Part shown: one piece after another, positions 32,371 through 42,080 of the stretch
Position numbering within the stretch: position 1 is the first letter of the stretch
Layout: each line of letters opens with the position of its first letter
Source: Papillibacter cinnamivorans DSM 12816
Lineage (GTDB): Bacteria > Bacillota > Clostridia > Oscillospirales > Oscillospiraceae
Assembly (NCBI RefSeq): GCF_900176335.1
Contig: NZ_FWXW01000004.1
Location: 62,001 to 126,000, forward strand
Direction: 5' to 3'
Length of the DNA stretch: 64,000 nt
Made by a program: the position numbers and the translations under genes
Notes under the pieces: model-generated
Database searches by the model: none
What the model was told of the DNA's origin: nothing
Seen by the model: the letters and a program-made list of their open reading frames with translations, nothing else

Positions 32371-34524
32371 TTACCTCCTTGGCAAACGCCCGAAGGCGTA
32401 AAAATGGGATTGGAAATATGAGGTGTTCATGGAGGCGTACTGGATGGGGTTTCCGGCGTGGATCATCATGCCGTCGCCCACGTAGATGGCCACATGGGAA
32501 ACCGGACCGATACTGTCGTAAGTGCCGGTGAAAAACACAATGTCGCCTGGCTTGGCCTCCGAGGGTGGGATGATGGCGCACTGATCAAAGATCCCCTGGG
32601 CAGTGGTCCTTGATAGAGGATAGACGCCCGAATTATTGAAGACCCAGCAGACAAAGCCTGAGCAGTCAAAGGACGTCGATGGCGTGGAGCCTCCCCAAAC
32701 ATAGGGATAACCCAGATACTTTTCCGCTTCCTTGATCAGGGCCGCGAAGGTGGGATCTGACAACGCTTCCGGCGGGATGTCGTAGTCGGTATAAGCGCCG
32801 TTGGTGGCGCCGACGGCTGGCGGGGTGTAGGGGTCAGTCCCCTCGATGAAGAAATAGGGATTAAGATACTGGCCGTTTAACGTCAGTTCCAGGTGCAGAT
32901 GGCTGCCGGTGCTGGCACCGGTGCTTCCGGCCTTGGCGATGGCCTGTCCCCGCAGAACGCTCTGTCCTTCTGTTACCAGAATGCTGGAGCAGTGGGCATA
33001 GGTGCTGCGGTAGCCGTCCTTGTCCGCAATGACCACATAGTTGCCATAGCCGCTGGCATCGTAACCGACCCGGACCACTTCGCCGTCATGGATGGACTGG
33101 ATCGGTGTGCCCAATGCTACGCCCAAATCCAATCCACGGTGGATCTGCAGCCGATCTGTGATGGGATGGACCCGCCAGCCGTAAAGGCTGGTGACATGGC
33201 TTGGCCAATTGAAGGTAAAGGGATTGCCGAAATACTGTTTGTTGCCTTTTGTATCCATGTACACGAGATACATTTCCCGCTGATCGGCGTTCATACGGGG
33301 ATAGACCACGGAGTACAGGGACTGGCTGCTCAGGTTGATGTTCAGGATGTAAAAGTTATAGGGGACCTCCACTTCATAGCTTTCGCGAATGGTCCGGATC
33401 TCACCGGTTTCCGGATCAGTCACAGTGTAGGTCCGGTAACGGGTTTCTGTGCGGTAACGCACTTCGACGGTCTCTGTGATGCTTAAGTTGTACATGGAGG
33501 AAAAGAGAGATCGCAGCTCAGCCTCGACCTCTGCATAGGTAAAATCTTCGAATCTTGCCGTCAGGTAGGCGATCAGCTCATGAGGATCATGGCCGATGGG
33601 ATCAATGGTGTAGCGGTATTCATCAAAGCCGGGATAATCCCGTTCGATGTTGAGCAGGTCATACTGCAGCTCTGCCTCCAGCCTGGTGTACTCCAGATCA
33701 GCGGCAGTGATGTCCTCGTCGGATGCGGTGTAGGAAGTCGTGAGAAAGGCGTTGAGTCCGCCCACGGCCATCTGGGAGCAGCTGGCAAAGGTATTCAGGA
33801 TCAGCATGACAACAAAGAAGATGCCGATAATGCCCAGAAAAACCTTGCTGTGCCTGGCGACGAAAGCAGCAGCCTTCTCCAGCGCTTCCTTCGCTTTCTT
33901 CGCGGTCTTCACGATGGTTTGGGCCGTCTTCTGAACAGTATCCACACCTTTTCCTGCTTTGGCTGCAGCGTATTCCTTCTTGATGGCTTGTTTTTGCTGC
34001 CAGCGGGATATGGGATTGGTCGAGAAAAGGGGCTGCTCCCTGGCTGCCTGTTTTTGAAGCAGGCTGATGTTGGCCTGGTCCAGCTTCTTCTCCGCCTTCA
34101 GGGATTTTCGCTCCGCTTTCAGTGCATGAGAACGGTGCGCATTCTGCGCAGCCCGGACGGTGCCTTCAGCGGTTCCTTCCAGGCGGTGGGCAGCTTCCAC
34201 GCCGACATTGTCATCTTCGGATCTGGCAATCTGTCTGTGGACCTCCGCAGCAGGCAAGGCTGCCGCAGCGGACTTCAAAGTTGAGGGTGTTTTCTTCACC
34301 TGAAGCTCTTCAAACTGCAGCTTTACAGGCTTTTTCATGGGACCAAAGGAAATGCTCGCCTCGTGGGTTCCCAGCGATTCCGCCTTGCCCTTTTTTGCTG
34401 CTTTCTCCAGCTTATTCGCAGCCTTGTCCACCTTCTGCGTGGCTTTTTGAAGCTCAGGGCTGCTGTGCTCCTCCTCGGTGAACTGAAGCCGTGTGACGGT
34501 GCGTTTGGCTTTCTTTGCGCTCAT
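32371..34524 (-). CDS. Bifunctional M23 and NlpC/P60 wall hydrolase (CD1108-like)
   Basis: The 717-residue protein has a charged cytosolic N-terminus (about 1-220) and a membrane helix, VFLGIIGIFFVVMLILNTFA. An M23 domain has HRGLDLG and GSHLHLELT. A C-terminal NlpC/P60 domain has the catalytic Cys in TSFDCSGFVCW and His in GPVSHVAIYVGD. It should open peptidoglycan for the conjugation channel, in the role of VirB1 or Tn916 Orf14. It starts one base after the VirB4 gene stop. Confidence 0.92.
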   Translation of the reverse strand: MSAKKAKRTVTRLQFTEEEHSSPELQKATQKVDKAANKLEKAAKKGKAESLGTHEASISFGPMKKPVKLQFEELQVKKTPSTLKSAAAALPAAEVHRQIARSEDDNVGVEAAHRLEGTAEGTVRAAQNAHRSHALKAERKSLKAEKKLDQANISLLQKQAAREQPLFSTNPISRWQQKQAIKKEYAAAKAGKGVDTVQKTAQTIVKTAKKAKEALEKAAAFVARHSKVFLGIIGIFFVVMLILNTFASCSQMAVGGLNAFLTTSYTASDEDITAADLEYTRLEAELQYDLLNIERDYPGFDEYRYTIDPIGHDPHELIAYLTARFEDFTYAEVEAELRSLFSSMYNLSITETVEVRYRTETRYRTYTVTDPETGEIRTIRESYEVEVPYNFYILNINLSSQSLYSVVYPRMNADQREMYLVYMDTKGNKQYFGNPFTFNWPSHVTSLYGWRVHPITDRLQIHRGLDLGVALGTPIQSIHDGEVVRVGYDASGYGNYVVIADKDGYRSTYAHCSSILVTEGQSVLRGQAIAKAGSTGASTGSHLHLELTLNGQYLNPYFFIEGTDPYTPPAVGATNGAYTDYDIPPEALSDPTFAALIKEAEKYLGYPYVWGGSTPSTSFDCSGFVCWVFNNSGVYPLSRTTAQGIFDQCAIIPPSEAKPGDIVFFTGTYDSIGPVSHVAIYVGDGMMIHAGNPIQYASMNTSYFQSHFYAFGRLPRR

Positions 34525-34525
34525 C

Positions 34526-36922
34526 TCACACCCCCTTGACCTCAGCTGGCTTCGTCGTCATGATGCGGTAGAGCTCGGTATCCTTTGGGAAACGGTCTGC
34601 AAAGGGCAGGATCACATTTCCGTAGAACAACAGGCCTTCACCTTCACCGGAATGAGTAACATAGGACAGCTGGTGGGGAGAGATGTTGAGCTGCTTGGCC
34701 AGGATCTGTCGGTCTCCGCCTGCCTGGTTCAGCATGTAGACGAAGTCGCTGTTTTCGAAGATGTTCTCGATTTCCCGGGAGGATAGCAGATCCTTCACGT
34801 TCTGGGTGATGCCCGTCGGGATGCCGCCCCACTTCCTGAATCGCTTCCAGATCTCCACGGAGTAGGCGGCGGTCTGTTCCTCCTTGAGCAGCAGATGGAA
34901 TTCATCAATGTAGTAGCGGGTGCTTCGGCCTTCCGCCCGGTTGGCGGTCACGCGGCCCCAGACCTGGTCCTGGACGATGAGCATGCCCAGCTTCTTCAGC
35001 TGTTTGCCCAGTTCCTTGATGTCAAAGCAGACCAGGCGGTTCTGGATATTCACGTTGGTCCGATGGTTGAAGACGTTGAGGGAGCCACTGACGTAAATCT
35101 CCAATGCCGTCGCGATGAGCCGGGCTTCCTTTTCCGGCTGCTCCAGAAGGATTCGGTGCAGATCTCCCAGGATGGGAACATTCTCCGGCTTGGGCTCATT
35201 GAGATAGGCCTGATAAACCATGCGCACGCACCGGTCGATGACGGTCTTTTCAATGGGCTGGAGGCCCTCTCTACCGCCGACGATGAGCTCACACAGGGAG
35301 AGAATGAAGTCGGATTTCAGGGACAGCGGACTTTCGTCCTCGGAGTAGTTCAGATTGATGTCCATGGGATTAATGTAGTGACCGCTGGTAGGCGAGATCT
35401 TGATGACCTGGCCCTGCAGACGCTCCACCAGAGGGTAATACTCGCCCTCAGGATCGCAGATGGTGATGTCGTCCTGGGTGATGAGAAAGGCATTGGCGAT
35501 CTCGCGCTTGGCGGAGAAGGACTTGCCGCTGCCAGGGGTGCCCAGGATCAGGCCATTAGGATTCTTCAGGGCCTTCCGGTCCACCATGATCAGGTTGTTG
35601 GAGAGTGCATTGAGCCCGTAATAGAGCGGTTCGCCTTCGCGCTGGAACAGCTCCTGGGTGGTGAAAGGTACAAAGATGGCGGTGCTGGAGGTGGTCAGGC
35701 CACGCTGGATCTCGATTTGATTGTGGCCGAGGGGAAGGGATGAATTGAGGCCGGATTCCTGCTGGAAGTCCAGCCGGACCAGCTGACAGTTGTATTTCTG
35801 GGCGATGCCCTGAGCCTGAAAGATATTGTTGTCCAGCTGCTGTTTGCCGTCGGCGGTATTCATGATTAGAAAGGTCACGAGGAACATGCGCTCATTGTGG
35901 CTCTGCAGATCCTGTAGCAGCTTCTTGGCTTCGCCGCCGTAGGTAGCTAGATCCGACGGGATAATGTCCATGTCGTAGCCGGAACGGACGGCCTTCTTCT
36001 GCTCTTCGATCTTCATCCGGTCCAAATCGGTGATCTTGCGCTTGATGGTTTTGATGGCCGAGGTCTGGTCGATGGACTGGATATGGAGGGTCACCACCAG
36101 GCTGTTGTCCATGGACAGAAAATCCGCCAGCATGCGGTCGTTGAGCTCGGGGGCGAGGATCTGCAGGAAGGAAACGGAGCAATGCTTTCTGCCCATCCGA
36201 AAGTTCCTGCTCTCAGAAAAATCAAAGGATGAGGGTGCAATGTAATCCTTGGTGGAAAGGCCCGATAGGGGCAGCCAGTCCCAGTCAAAGAGAAAGCGCT
36301 CCTGACCGTCCAGATGGTAAATACTGTGCAAAAGCTTCAGTCGATCTTTTCCACTCAAAGGATCTGCTGCGACGCCGAGGCGCTTGAAGCTGTTCAGGAG
36401 ATCATTCTCGATACGTTCCAGCCGGGGCTTAGCCGTGCGAAGATTCTCCGCTTCGATGCCAAAGGTGATGAACTTGGTCTTGGACAGGCCGTTGTTGCCC
36501 TTGGCCAGCTGGCCTCGGAGCATATTGGCATATTCTTCACGGATGTCATCAAAATCATCGTTCTGGTTAGGAATCAGGATGGACTGCTCGAATTCCTCGA
36601 TGCTGGCGCTCAGATTCAGGAAAGAGAACTGAAAGCGGATGGAGCTGTCAAAGTAGTTGAGGAAATCACACCAGCCGTCAAAGATGGCCGTCTTGTCCTC
36701 GTTCTGCGCCAGCTGGTAGTTAATGTCCTGAAACTGAATGGTCTTGGTATATAAGGCATCTGTTGCCTGGCAGATGCCGTCGGGATGCATGCGCAGGTAA
36801 GGGATCGTCTGCTGGGCCGTTGCCGGAACCTTGCTGTCACGCTTGGCTCTGGCGATGGCGCTTTCAATGCGATTTCTTTCCTCGCGGCTGAGTTTTCTTT
36901 GGATGGTTTTCTGGTTGGACAA
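34526..36922 (-). CDS. VirB4-like conjugation ATPase
   Basis: The 798-residue ATPase powers the type IV secretion channel. Walker A reads GTPGSGKSFSAKRE (about residue 455). ITICDPEGEYYPLVERL and STRYYIDEFHLLLKEE supply the coupling and Walker B regions. The N-terminal half is the usual VirB4 scaffold domain. The start is a TTG preceded by GGAGGTAAAAGCGA, 59 bases inside the PrgI gene. Family and position match CD1110-type proteins. Confidence 0.93.
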   Translation of the reverse strand: MSNQKTIQRKLSREERNRIESAIARAKRDSKVPATAQQTIPYLRMHPDGICQATDALYTKTIQFQDINYQLAQNEDKTAIFDGWCDFLNYFDSSIRFQFSFLNLSASIEEFEQSILIPNQNDDFDDIREEYANMLRGQLAKGNNGLSKTKFITFGIEAENLRTAKPRLERIENDLLNSFKRLGVAADPLSGKDRLKLLHSIYHLDGQERFLFDWDWLPLSGLSTKDYIAPSSFDFSESRNFRMGRKHCSVSFLQILAPELNDRMLADFLSMDNSLVVTLHIQSIDQTSAIKTIKRKITDLDRMKIEEQKKAVRSGYDMDIIPSDLATYGGEAKKLLQDLQSHNERMFLVTFLIMNTADGKQQLDNNIFQAQGIAQKYNCQLVRLDFQQESGLNSSLPLGHNQIEIQRGLTTSSTAIFVPFTTQELFQREGEPLYYGLNALSNNLIMVDRKALKNPNGLILGTPGSGKSFSAKREIANAFLITQDDITICDPEGEYYPLVERLQGQVIKISPTSGHYINPMDINLNYSEDESPLSLKSDFILSLCELIVGGREGLQPIEKTVIDRCVRMVYQAYLNEPKPENVPILGDLHRILLEQPEKEARLIATALEIYVSGSLNVFNHRTNVNIQNRLVCFDIKELGKQLKKLGMLIVQDQVWGRVTANRAEGRSTRYYIDEFHLLLKEEQTAAYSVEIWKRFRKWGGIPTGITQNVKDLLSSREIENIFENSDFVYMLNQAGGDRQILAKQLNISPHQLSYVTHSGEGEGLLFYGNVILPFADRFPKDTELYRIMTTKPAEVKGV

Positions 36923-37274
36923 TCGCTTTTACCTCCTTGTCCAGATTGGTTTGCCGCTCTACGGCGGCATAGAAGTTGTCGGTCCGGTAGGGCCGCTTCT
37001 TCGGTCGGATGAATCGGCTCTGAAGGAGCTGATAGAGGATTTTTTCCAGGGGCTGACCATTACGTTCGTACATGGCCAGCAGGAAAAACGGCAGCATGGA
37101 CAGCACCATGAGCAGCGCTGCTGTGCTGACACTCATGTGGGGCTTAGCAAGAAAAAACAGCGGGACGCCCAGAAGAGCTCCGCTGCCAAATGAAATCAGT
37201 TGTCGCTTGGTGAGATTGAGCATCACCTTGGTTTTGATCTTGGTCAGATCCTTGGGTACAGGGACATAGGCCAC
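36864..37274 (-). CDS. PrgI-family membrane protein
   Basis: The 136-residue protein begins MAYVPVPKDLTKIKTKVMLN, followed by two adjacent hydrophobic segments (LISFGSGALLGVPLFFLA and ALLMVLSMLPFFLLAM) and a basic tail. This is the PrgI/VirB3-like pattern; the protein anchors VirB4 at the membrane. GGAGGAAAG precedes the ATG. Confidence 0.88.
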   Translation of the reverse strand: MAYVPVPKDLTKIKTKVMLNLTKRQLISFGSGALLGVPLFFLAKPHMSVSTAALLMVLSMLPFFLLAMYERNGQPLEKILYQLLQSRFIRPKKRPYRTDNFYAAVERQTNLDKEVKAIVQPENHPKKTQPRGKKSH

Positions 37275-37292
37275 AGGCTTTCCTCCTTTCGT

Positions 37293-38162
37293 TTAGTGGG
37301 CATTGAAGATGGATTTGGCAAGACTTCCGGTCTTGAACAGGGTGAAACAGAGTAGAACAGTATAGCCGAGGGTGGTCCATACGGCCTTGATGATGTCGGT
37401 TTCCGTAGCGATGTTCTGCACCAGTACGGCATAAATGCCGACGCAGACCATGATGAGGAAGGCCTGGAAGGCCAGGGCCAAAAGAGAGCGAAGATAATTC
37501 TGTCCCATACCGCCCCATTCCCGGTTGACCATGGTGGCCATGGGGATGGGCCCTACCGACGTGACCAGATAGATCTCGATCATTCGGCCATAGATGACCA
37601 GGAAGATACAGATACTCAGGGCTTGTATGGTAAATCCGATAAACAGGCTCTGAAACCAGAGTCCGAAGAGCGGACCCAGTTCCATGGCGCTCAGCCTTGT
37701 CTGAAGGTCTGCCACTGTAGTGGCAAGATCCACTGAAGCGTCCGCTGATATGACGCCGGAAGCGCTGTTGACTACTGACTGCGCCATATCGAAGATGCCC
37801 ATGACGATATCAAAGGTATGGGTGACCAGAAGGACGGCCACAAAAGTCTTAAAGATCCATTTGAAAAAGATCCAGGTGTCGATGTCATGAAGATTATTCC
37901 GGTCGATGACCATTTGGATGAGCTCGTAGGTCATCACAAAGGCAAGGATCACACCCGCGATGGGGATGATGACGCTTTCGGAGAGGCTGCGGATCATGGA
38001 AAAGACGCCGGCATTCCATGCCGCCGGCGTCAATCCCACTTGACCTGCGATTTCGCCAACCTGCTGGTTGACGTTATCAAACATCCCCGACAAATTTGTG
38101 ATGATGCCTTCTACAAGCATCGTCTTCAGCCATTCGGTGATTTTGTCGAGTATGCTTTCCAT
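37293..38162 (-). CDS. VirB6-like polytopic membrane protein
   Basis: The 289-residue protein has about six hydrophobic segments, including IIPIAGVILAFVMTYELIQM and FIGFTIQALSICIFLVIYGR. It corresponds to the CD0415/CD1112-type inner-membrane channel component of Gram-positive conjugation systems. It lies between Maff2 and PrgI with short gaps, as in related ICEs. Confidence 0.88.
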   Translation of the reverse strand: MESILDKITEWLKTMLVEGIITNLSGMFDNVNQQVGEIAGQVGLTPAAWNAGVFSMIRSLSESVIIPIAGVILAFVMTYELIQMVIDRNNLHDIDTWIFFKWIFKTFVAVLLVTHTFDIVMGIFDMAQSVVNSASGVISADASVDLATTVADLQTRLSAMELGPLFGLWFQSLFIGFTIQALSICIFLVIYGRMIEIYLVTSVGPIPMATMVNREWGGMGQNYLRSLLALAFQAFLIMVCVGIYAVLVQNIATETDIIKAVWTTLGYTVLLCFTLFKTGSLAKSIFNAH

Positions 38163-38176
38163 CGCTTTCTACCCGA

Positions 38177-38392
38177 TTAACCGAACAGACCGGAAAGCAG
38201 CGGCACCAGTACGATGCCGATGAGCGCGACACCGCCGCCCGCCATGAGCTGCTTCATGCCCTGGGATTTGGCACCGGGGTTGTCGTTACCGTAGCCTTCG
38301 AGAAGGTTGATGACGCCCCAGATGGCAAGGCCTGCACCGAGAGCGACGACGAGGGTTTGAAGTACATCTACTGCACTGTTAAAGAATTCCAT
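38177..38392 (-). CDS. Maff2-family small membrane protein
   Basis: The 71-residue protein begins MEFFNSAVDVLQTLVVALGA and has two hydrophobic helices joined by a GYGNDNPGAKSQGM loop, ending LIGIVLVPLLSGLFG. This is the Maff2 family, similar in shape to VirB2-type pilin-like subunits. GGAGGTCA precedes the ATG. Confidence 0.9.
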   Translation of the reverse strand: MEFFNSAVDVLQTLVVALGAGLAIWGVINLLEGYGNDNPGAKSQGMKQLMAGGGVALIGIVLVPLLSGLFG

Positions 38393-38425
38393 TGATTGAC
38401 CTCCATTATTTTAATTTTTGAGATG

Positions 38426-38450
38426 AAAAAAGCCGCTCATTCGGCGGCTT
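38426..38450 (-). terminator. Terminator overlapping the end of the coupling-protein gene
   Basis: AAGCCGC and GCGGCTT form a 7-bp stem. On the minus strand it is followed by six T residues. It overlaps the last codons of the VirD4-like gene, so it may lower read-through from coupling protein to channel genes. Confidence 0.7.
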
Positions 38451-40212
38451 CAGGTTCGGCGGACAGATCCATGTGGTAGACCTCATAGATTTCATCCGGC
38501 TTGGGCTTGAGACGGGTGGACAGGTACTTCTCGATGTTGAAGGCGTTTTGCGGGTCCGCATCGGAGAGGTACTTGTAGTTGGGGTGTTTGGTGATGTCGT
38601 ACTTGTTGGAGAGAAAAGGCCGTACCCCGCGCAGCTGCAAAATGCATTTTCCGCCATCCAGCACGGCCAGTTCATCGATGCTCATAAGCTCCTTTCCGAG
38701 TTTCTGGTAATTCAGACTGTGGGAAACCTCACGGCCTCGGCTTTCCCCGGTGTTGAAGGTGTCGATGGTCTCCTTCCCAAGGGTTTCTGAAAGCTCCTTT
38801 AATGTGGTGCGCTCCTTACCGCCCAGAAAGATCGTGCTGTCCATGTTGCCGATGATGGTGTCGCAGTGATCTTTATAAAGAGCCTTCAGCTGGGATTGAG
38901 CCTGCAGCACCAGGCAGGCCGAGATCTCCCGGCTCCGGATGGTGGCTACCAGCTTTTCCAGCTTGGGAATTTGACCGATATTCGCCGCCTCATCAATGAG
39001 ACAGCGCACATGCACAGGCAGACGTCCGCCGTAGACGTCATCTGCCTTGTCGCATAGCAGATTGAAGAGCTGCGTGTAGGCCATGGAAACCAGGAAGTTG
39101 AAGGTGTCGTCGGTGTCGCTGATGATGATAAACAGCGCCGTTTTCCGGTCACCCAGTGCATCCAGTTCCATTTCGTCGTAGGCCGTCAGGTCTCTGAGCT
39201 CTTTGATGTCAAAGGGTGCCAGACGGGCTCCGCAGCTGATGAGGATGGATTTGGCGGTCTTACCGGCAGCCAGCTTGTATTTCTTGTACTGCCGGACTGC
39301 AAAATGCTCCGAGTCTCGTTCCTCCAGAGCGGCGAACATCAGATCCACCGGGTTCTGGAAGTCCTCGTCGTCCTCCCGGACTTCTGAGGCATTGATGAGC
39401 TCGATGAGGGTCGTAAAATTCCGCTCGCTTTCCGGCGCTTCATAGTGGATGTAGCCCATGAGCGCGGTATAAAGAAGGGTCTCCGCCTTGACCCAGAAAT
39501 CATCTCCGGCTTTGCCTTCACCCTTGGTGTTGGCAATGAGGGCCGTCACCAGCTTGAGGATGTCTTTTTCGCTCTTGATGTAGGCAAAGGGGTTGTAGTG
39601 CATGGATTTGTTGAAGTTTATGGTATTAAGGATCTTGATCTTGTAGCCTTCCCTCAGGAGAAGCTGTCCGCATTCCACCACGACGCTGCCCTTGGGATCG
39701 GTCACCACATAGCTGGAATGGCACTGCATGAGATTTGGCTTGAGCCAAAACCGTGTTTTACCAGATCCGGAACCACCCACCACCATGACGTTTTTGTTGC
39801 GTGCCAGCCTTGGGTCCTTGGGCCGGTTGTTCATGGTCAGGCGCTCCGTCTCCGTGAGGATGACGTTGTTGCGAAAGGTGGGATCGATAAAGGGTTTAAT
39901 GTCCTCAGGTCTACCCCAGCGGGCTGAACCGTATTCTATGTTTTTTCGGTATTTTTTGGCGTTCCTGCCTTTCACATAAACTGCCAGCTTGATACCGACA
40001 GCGATCACAATGCCCAGAATCAGGTCCTGCGGGAGCAGGCTCGGCCAGGGAGACATGAAAGCTAAAGCAAAGCCGTCCATGAGATGCAACACTTTTTGGG
40101 AGATATCCAGTCCTGGAGAATATCGCCAGGCCTCACCGAGCTTTGTGGCAAGTAGAGCAATCAGAACATAGGGGAGATTTAAAAGGAGCATCCGCTTGAT
40201 TTTTACATTCAT
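38437..40212 (-). CDS. VirD4-type coupling protein (TraG family)
   Basis: The 591-residue coupling ATPase has two N-terminal membrane helices, Walker A VVGGSGSGKTRFW (about residue 145) and Walker B LIDEAANIGQIPKLE, with a C-terminal LRGVRPFLSNKYDITKH region. It should bring the relaxosome to the channel. The ATG overlaps the pcfB stop by four bases, consistent with PcfB as its partner. Confidence 0.94.
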   Translation of the reverse strand: MNVKIKRMLLLNLPYVLIALLATKLGEAWRYSPGLDISQKVLHLMDGFALAFMSPWPSLLPQDLILGIVIAVGIKLAVYVKGRNAKKYRKNIEYGSARWGRPEDIKPFIDPTFRNNVILTETERLTMNNRPKDPRLARNKNVMVVGGSGSGKTRFWLKPNLMQCHSSYVVTDPKGSVVVECGQLLLREGYKIKILNTINFNKSMHYNPFAYIKSEKDILKLVTALIANTKGEGKAGDDFWVKAETLLYTALMGYIHYEAPESERNFTTLIELINASEVREDDEDFQNPVDLMFAALEERDSEHFAVRQYKKYKLAAGKTAKSILISCGARLAPFDIKELRDLTAYDEMELDALGDRKTALFIIISDTDDTFNFLVSMAYTQLFNLLCDKADDVYGGRLPVHVRCLIDEAANIGQIPKLEKLVATIRSREISACLVLQAQSQLKALYKDHCDTIIGNMDSTIFLGGKERTTLKELSETLGKETIDTFNTGESRGREVSHSLNYQKLGKELMSIDELAVLDGGKCILQLRGVRPFLSNKYDITKHPNYKYLSDADPQNAFNIEKYLSTRLKPKPDEIYEVYHMDLSAEPEAAE

Positions 40213-40688
40213 CGCGTCAGCTCCTTGTCTTTGTTTTTCACCCGGTCCATGACCTTGGCCTGGACTAGAGCCTTGAACTTGGCCAGTTGCTCCAGGATGG
40301 AAGGCTGCTTGTCCTTCTTGAGAACCTTGGCCGTATACTCCGTGAAGGCGGCAGTTAGGGCATCGGCATCCCGAGCCTTGAAAAACACCAGATACTTGGG
40401 CTTCTCCCCGGTGGTGTCCTTTTTGAGGGCATAGTCTACGCCGTATTTTCTGGCGACTTGCTCAAAGGATTTGATGTTTTTATCTGTGATCTCAATATTT
40501 GAGACTCCGGCATTCTGACCGATGAGCTCTTTTACAGACTGCTTGCCGTGGGGGATCTGCGGCGGACTGTCCCGGCTCTTCTTCATTTCAGCCAAGAGCT
40601 TGATGAGTGCGGCCTTCAGAACACGACCGGTCATTCGGGTGGTACTGACGGCCAGGGCGACGGTCCTGTTTTCCACTTCTTCCTGCAT
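40209..40688 (-). CDS. pcfB: PcfB-family relaxosome adaptor
   Basis: The 159-residue protein begins MQEEVENRTVALAVSTTRMT, continues VSNIEITDKNIKSFEQVARK and DYALKKDTTGEKPKYLVFFK, and ends in a basic tail. It matches the PcfB family that joins relaxase and coupling protein. GAAGGAGG lies 10 bases before the chosen ATG; six upstream codons of the longer frame cover that site. Confidence 0.88.
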   Translation of the reverse strand: MQEEVENRTVALAVSTTRMTGRVLKAALIKLLAEMKKSRDSPPQIPHGKQSVKELIGQNAGVSNIEITDKNIKSFEQVARKYGVDYALKKDTTGEKPKYLVFFKARDADALTAAFTEYTAKVLKKDKQPSILEQLAKFKALVQAKVMDRVKNKDKELTR

Positions 40689-40725
40689 GAAAAATTCCTC
40701 CTTCAAAAAATTTTGTTGCGATGAT

Positions 40726-40758
40726 TAAAAAGAAAAAAGACCGATTTTTCAATCGGTC
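40726..40758 (-). terminator. Strong terminator of the TIR cargo unit
   Basis: GACCGATT pairs with AATCGGTC around a TTTC loop. On the minus strand six T residues, a C and five more T follow. It separates the cargo transcript from pcfB. Confidence 0.85.
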
Positions 40759-40820
40759 CAAGAATCAATACTTTTCAAAACTGCATTTGGAAATTTAGTA
40801 TTTAAATCAACTGCATGTTA

Positions 40821-41753
40821 TCAAAATTCGATGTCTTTAATTACATCATTTATTTTTTGGCTTTGAGTTTTTTCAAATTCTTCTTGTCTCTTACGGCGGC
40901 GCTCTTCCTCAGCTAAAATTAGTTTTTCCTTTTTATTTGCTTCTTCGACACAAAGCAATAGAGTTTTTCGATGATAATCTCTTACCTCTTCAATTGTGGT
41001 GCCATCTAAATAAACAGTATCTCCAAACACAGATGCGATTTTGGGTCTATGCATCGAAGTGAAGCTGGGAGGCATGTTCCAAGTAGCAACGAAAATTTTC
41101 TTCCATATGTCGCTTGGTTTCTTTGATAACTTAAATGGAATTTTATAGAGTGCAGAACCTCTGGTTCCATCATTTTTTGGAACTGTAACCTCATCTGTAA
41201 TGATTCCGAGGATTTTTATATCCTCAGAACTGTCAAACCCTTGGGAAACGGGTTTGCTACTATTAGGAATATATGCTGGTTTAGTTCCCATTGGAGGCTT
41301 TGAGCGATTTCCATAAAGTGTCGTAATCAAGTCCTTATAATTATGATCATCGTTGAAATTTCGATCTCCAGTTAAATCAATTGCCAACTTTCCTTCGAGG
41401 CATTTTGGCATAGATGTAAAAGGAGTACCTTCACGTATTACTGGAATAAATTTACTCTCATTTCTAGATGAGAGTAATTCGCCTGAGATAATATGACCTT
41501 CATAGCCTACGCCACCAGCTCGTTGATCTGATTTTATTTTATATTTTGGCGTACAGATAATTAATACATGGTTGGATTCCGCAATACGCTGCTCCATAAA
41601 GTGAGGAAGGCGGTCACCTAAAGTCAAGTCATACTGATCTAGTGAAGCATCAACTCCATCCTGAATGAGTTTATCAGTTAATGATTTTACCCATTGCTTA
41701 TGCTCTTCACTATCCCAAGAATATGAAATAAAAACCTTAATGTTTTCCGCCAT
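40821..41753 (-). CDS. TIR/SEFIR-domain protein
   Basis: The protein has about 310 residues. The N-terminal domain (about 3-140) reads IKVFISYSWDSEEHKQWVKS, then DGVDASLDQYDLTLGDRL and HVLIICTPKYK, a SEFIR/TIR fold. The middle part (about 180-270) is a predicted mixed alpha/beta region, and the C-terminus is a charged coiled coil. Bacterial TIR domains cleave NAD+ or signal in anti-phage defence; SEFIR proteins are less understood. AGGTGG lies about 9 bases before the chosen ATG. The gene is AT-rich, has its own regulator and terminator, and splits the transfer operon. Confidence 0.82.
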   Translation of the reverse strand: MAENIKVFISYSWDSEEHKQWVKSLTDKLIQDGVDASLDQYDLTLGDRLPHFMEQRIAESNHVLIICTPKYKIKSDQRAGGVGYEGHIISGELLSSRNESKFIPVIREGTPFTSMPKCLEGKLAIDLTGDRNFNDDHNYKDLITTLYGNRSKPPMGTKPAYIPNSSKPVSQGFDSSEDIKILGIITDEVTVPKNDGTRGSALYKIPFKLSKKPSDIWKKIFVATWNMPPSFTSMHRPKIASVFGDTVYLDGTTIEEVRDYHRKTLLLCVEEANKKEKLILAEEERRRKRQEEFEKTQSQKINDVIKDIEF

Positions 41754-41813
41754 GATGACCGCCACCTCATTTATATTAATTTATGATTCGACATCCAAAC
41801 AAACGAATATCAT

Positions 41814-42044
41814 CTAAAGACGTTCATTTGGACCGCCTGATTCAACTGAGACAAAATCAAGAATTTCGTCAACACCAACTTGGAGTGCATTGCATATTTT
41901 TTCGATACTCTCCATAGAAACATACTCGTTCTTCTTAAGTCTGGTGATGATATTTGCGCTGAATCCAGCTTTGTTCATTAGCTCAGAACTAGACATTCTC
42001 CGATCGATAAGCAGTTTGAACAATTTGTTGTAAATTACAGGCAT
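41814..42044 (-). CDS. XRE-type HTH regulator of the TIR gene
   Basis: The 76-residue HTH protein begins MPVIYNKLFKLLIDRRMSSS, with NKAGFSANIITRLKKNEYVS as the HTH core. GGAGGAATGA lies just before the ATG. A 14-base palindrome lies about 36 bases upstream and is a likely autoregulatory operator. It resembles the regulator of the type III R-M system at 4819. Confidence 0.82.
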   Translation of the reverse strand: MPVIYNKLFKLLIDRRMSSSELMNKAGFSANIITRLKKNEYVSMESIEKICNALQVGVDEILDFVSVESGGPNERL

Positions 42045-42080
42045 TTCATTCCTCCAACTAACTTTACTGGTAAAATTGTA

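Noticed and set aside
33580..34284. Plus-strand open frame of 234 codons
   Set aside because: It is a shadow of the M23/NlpC hydrolase gene, whose domains and start are clear on the minus strand.
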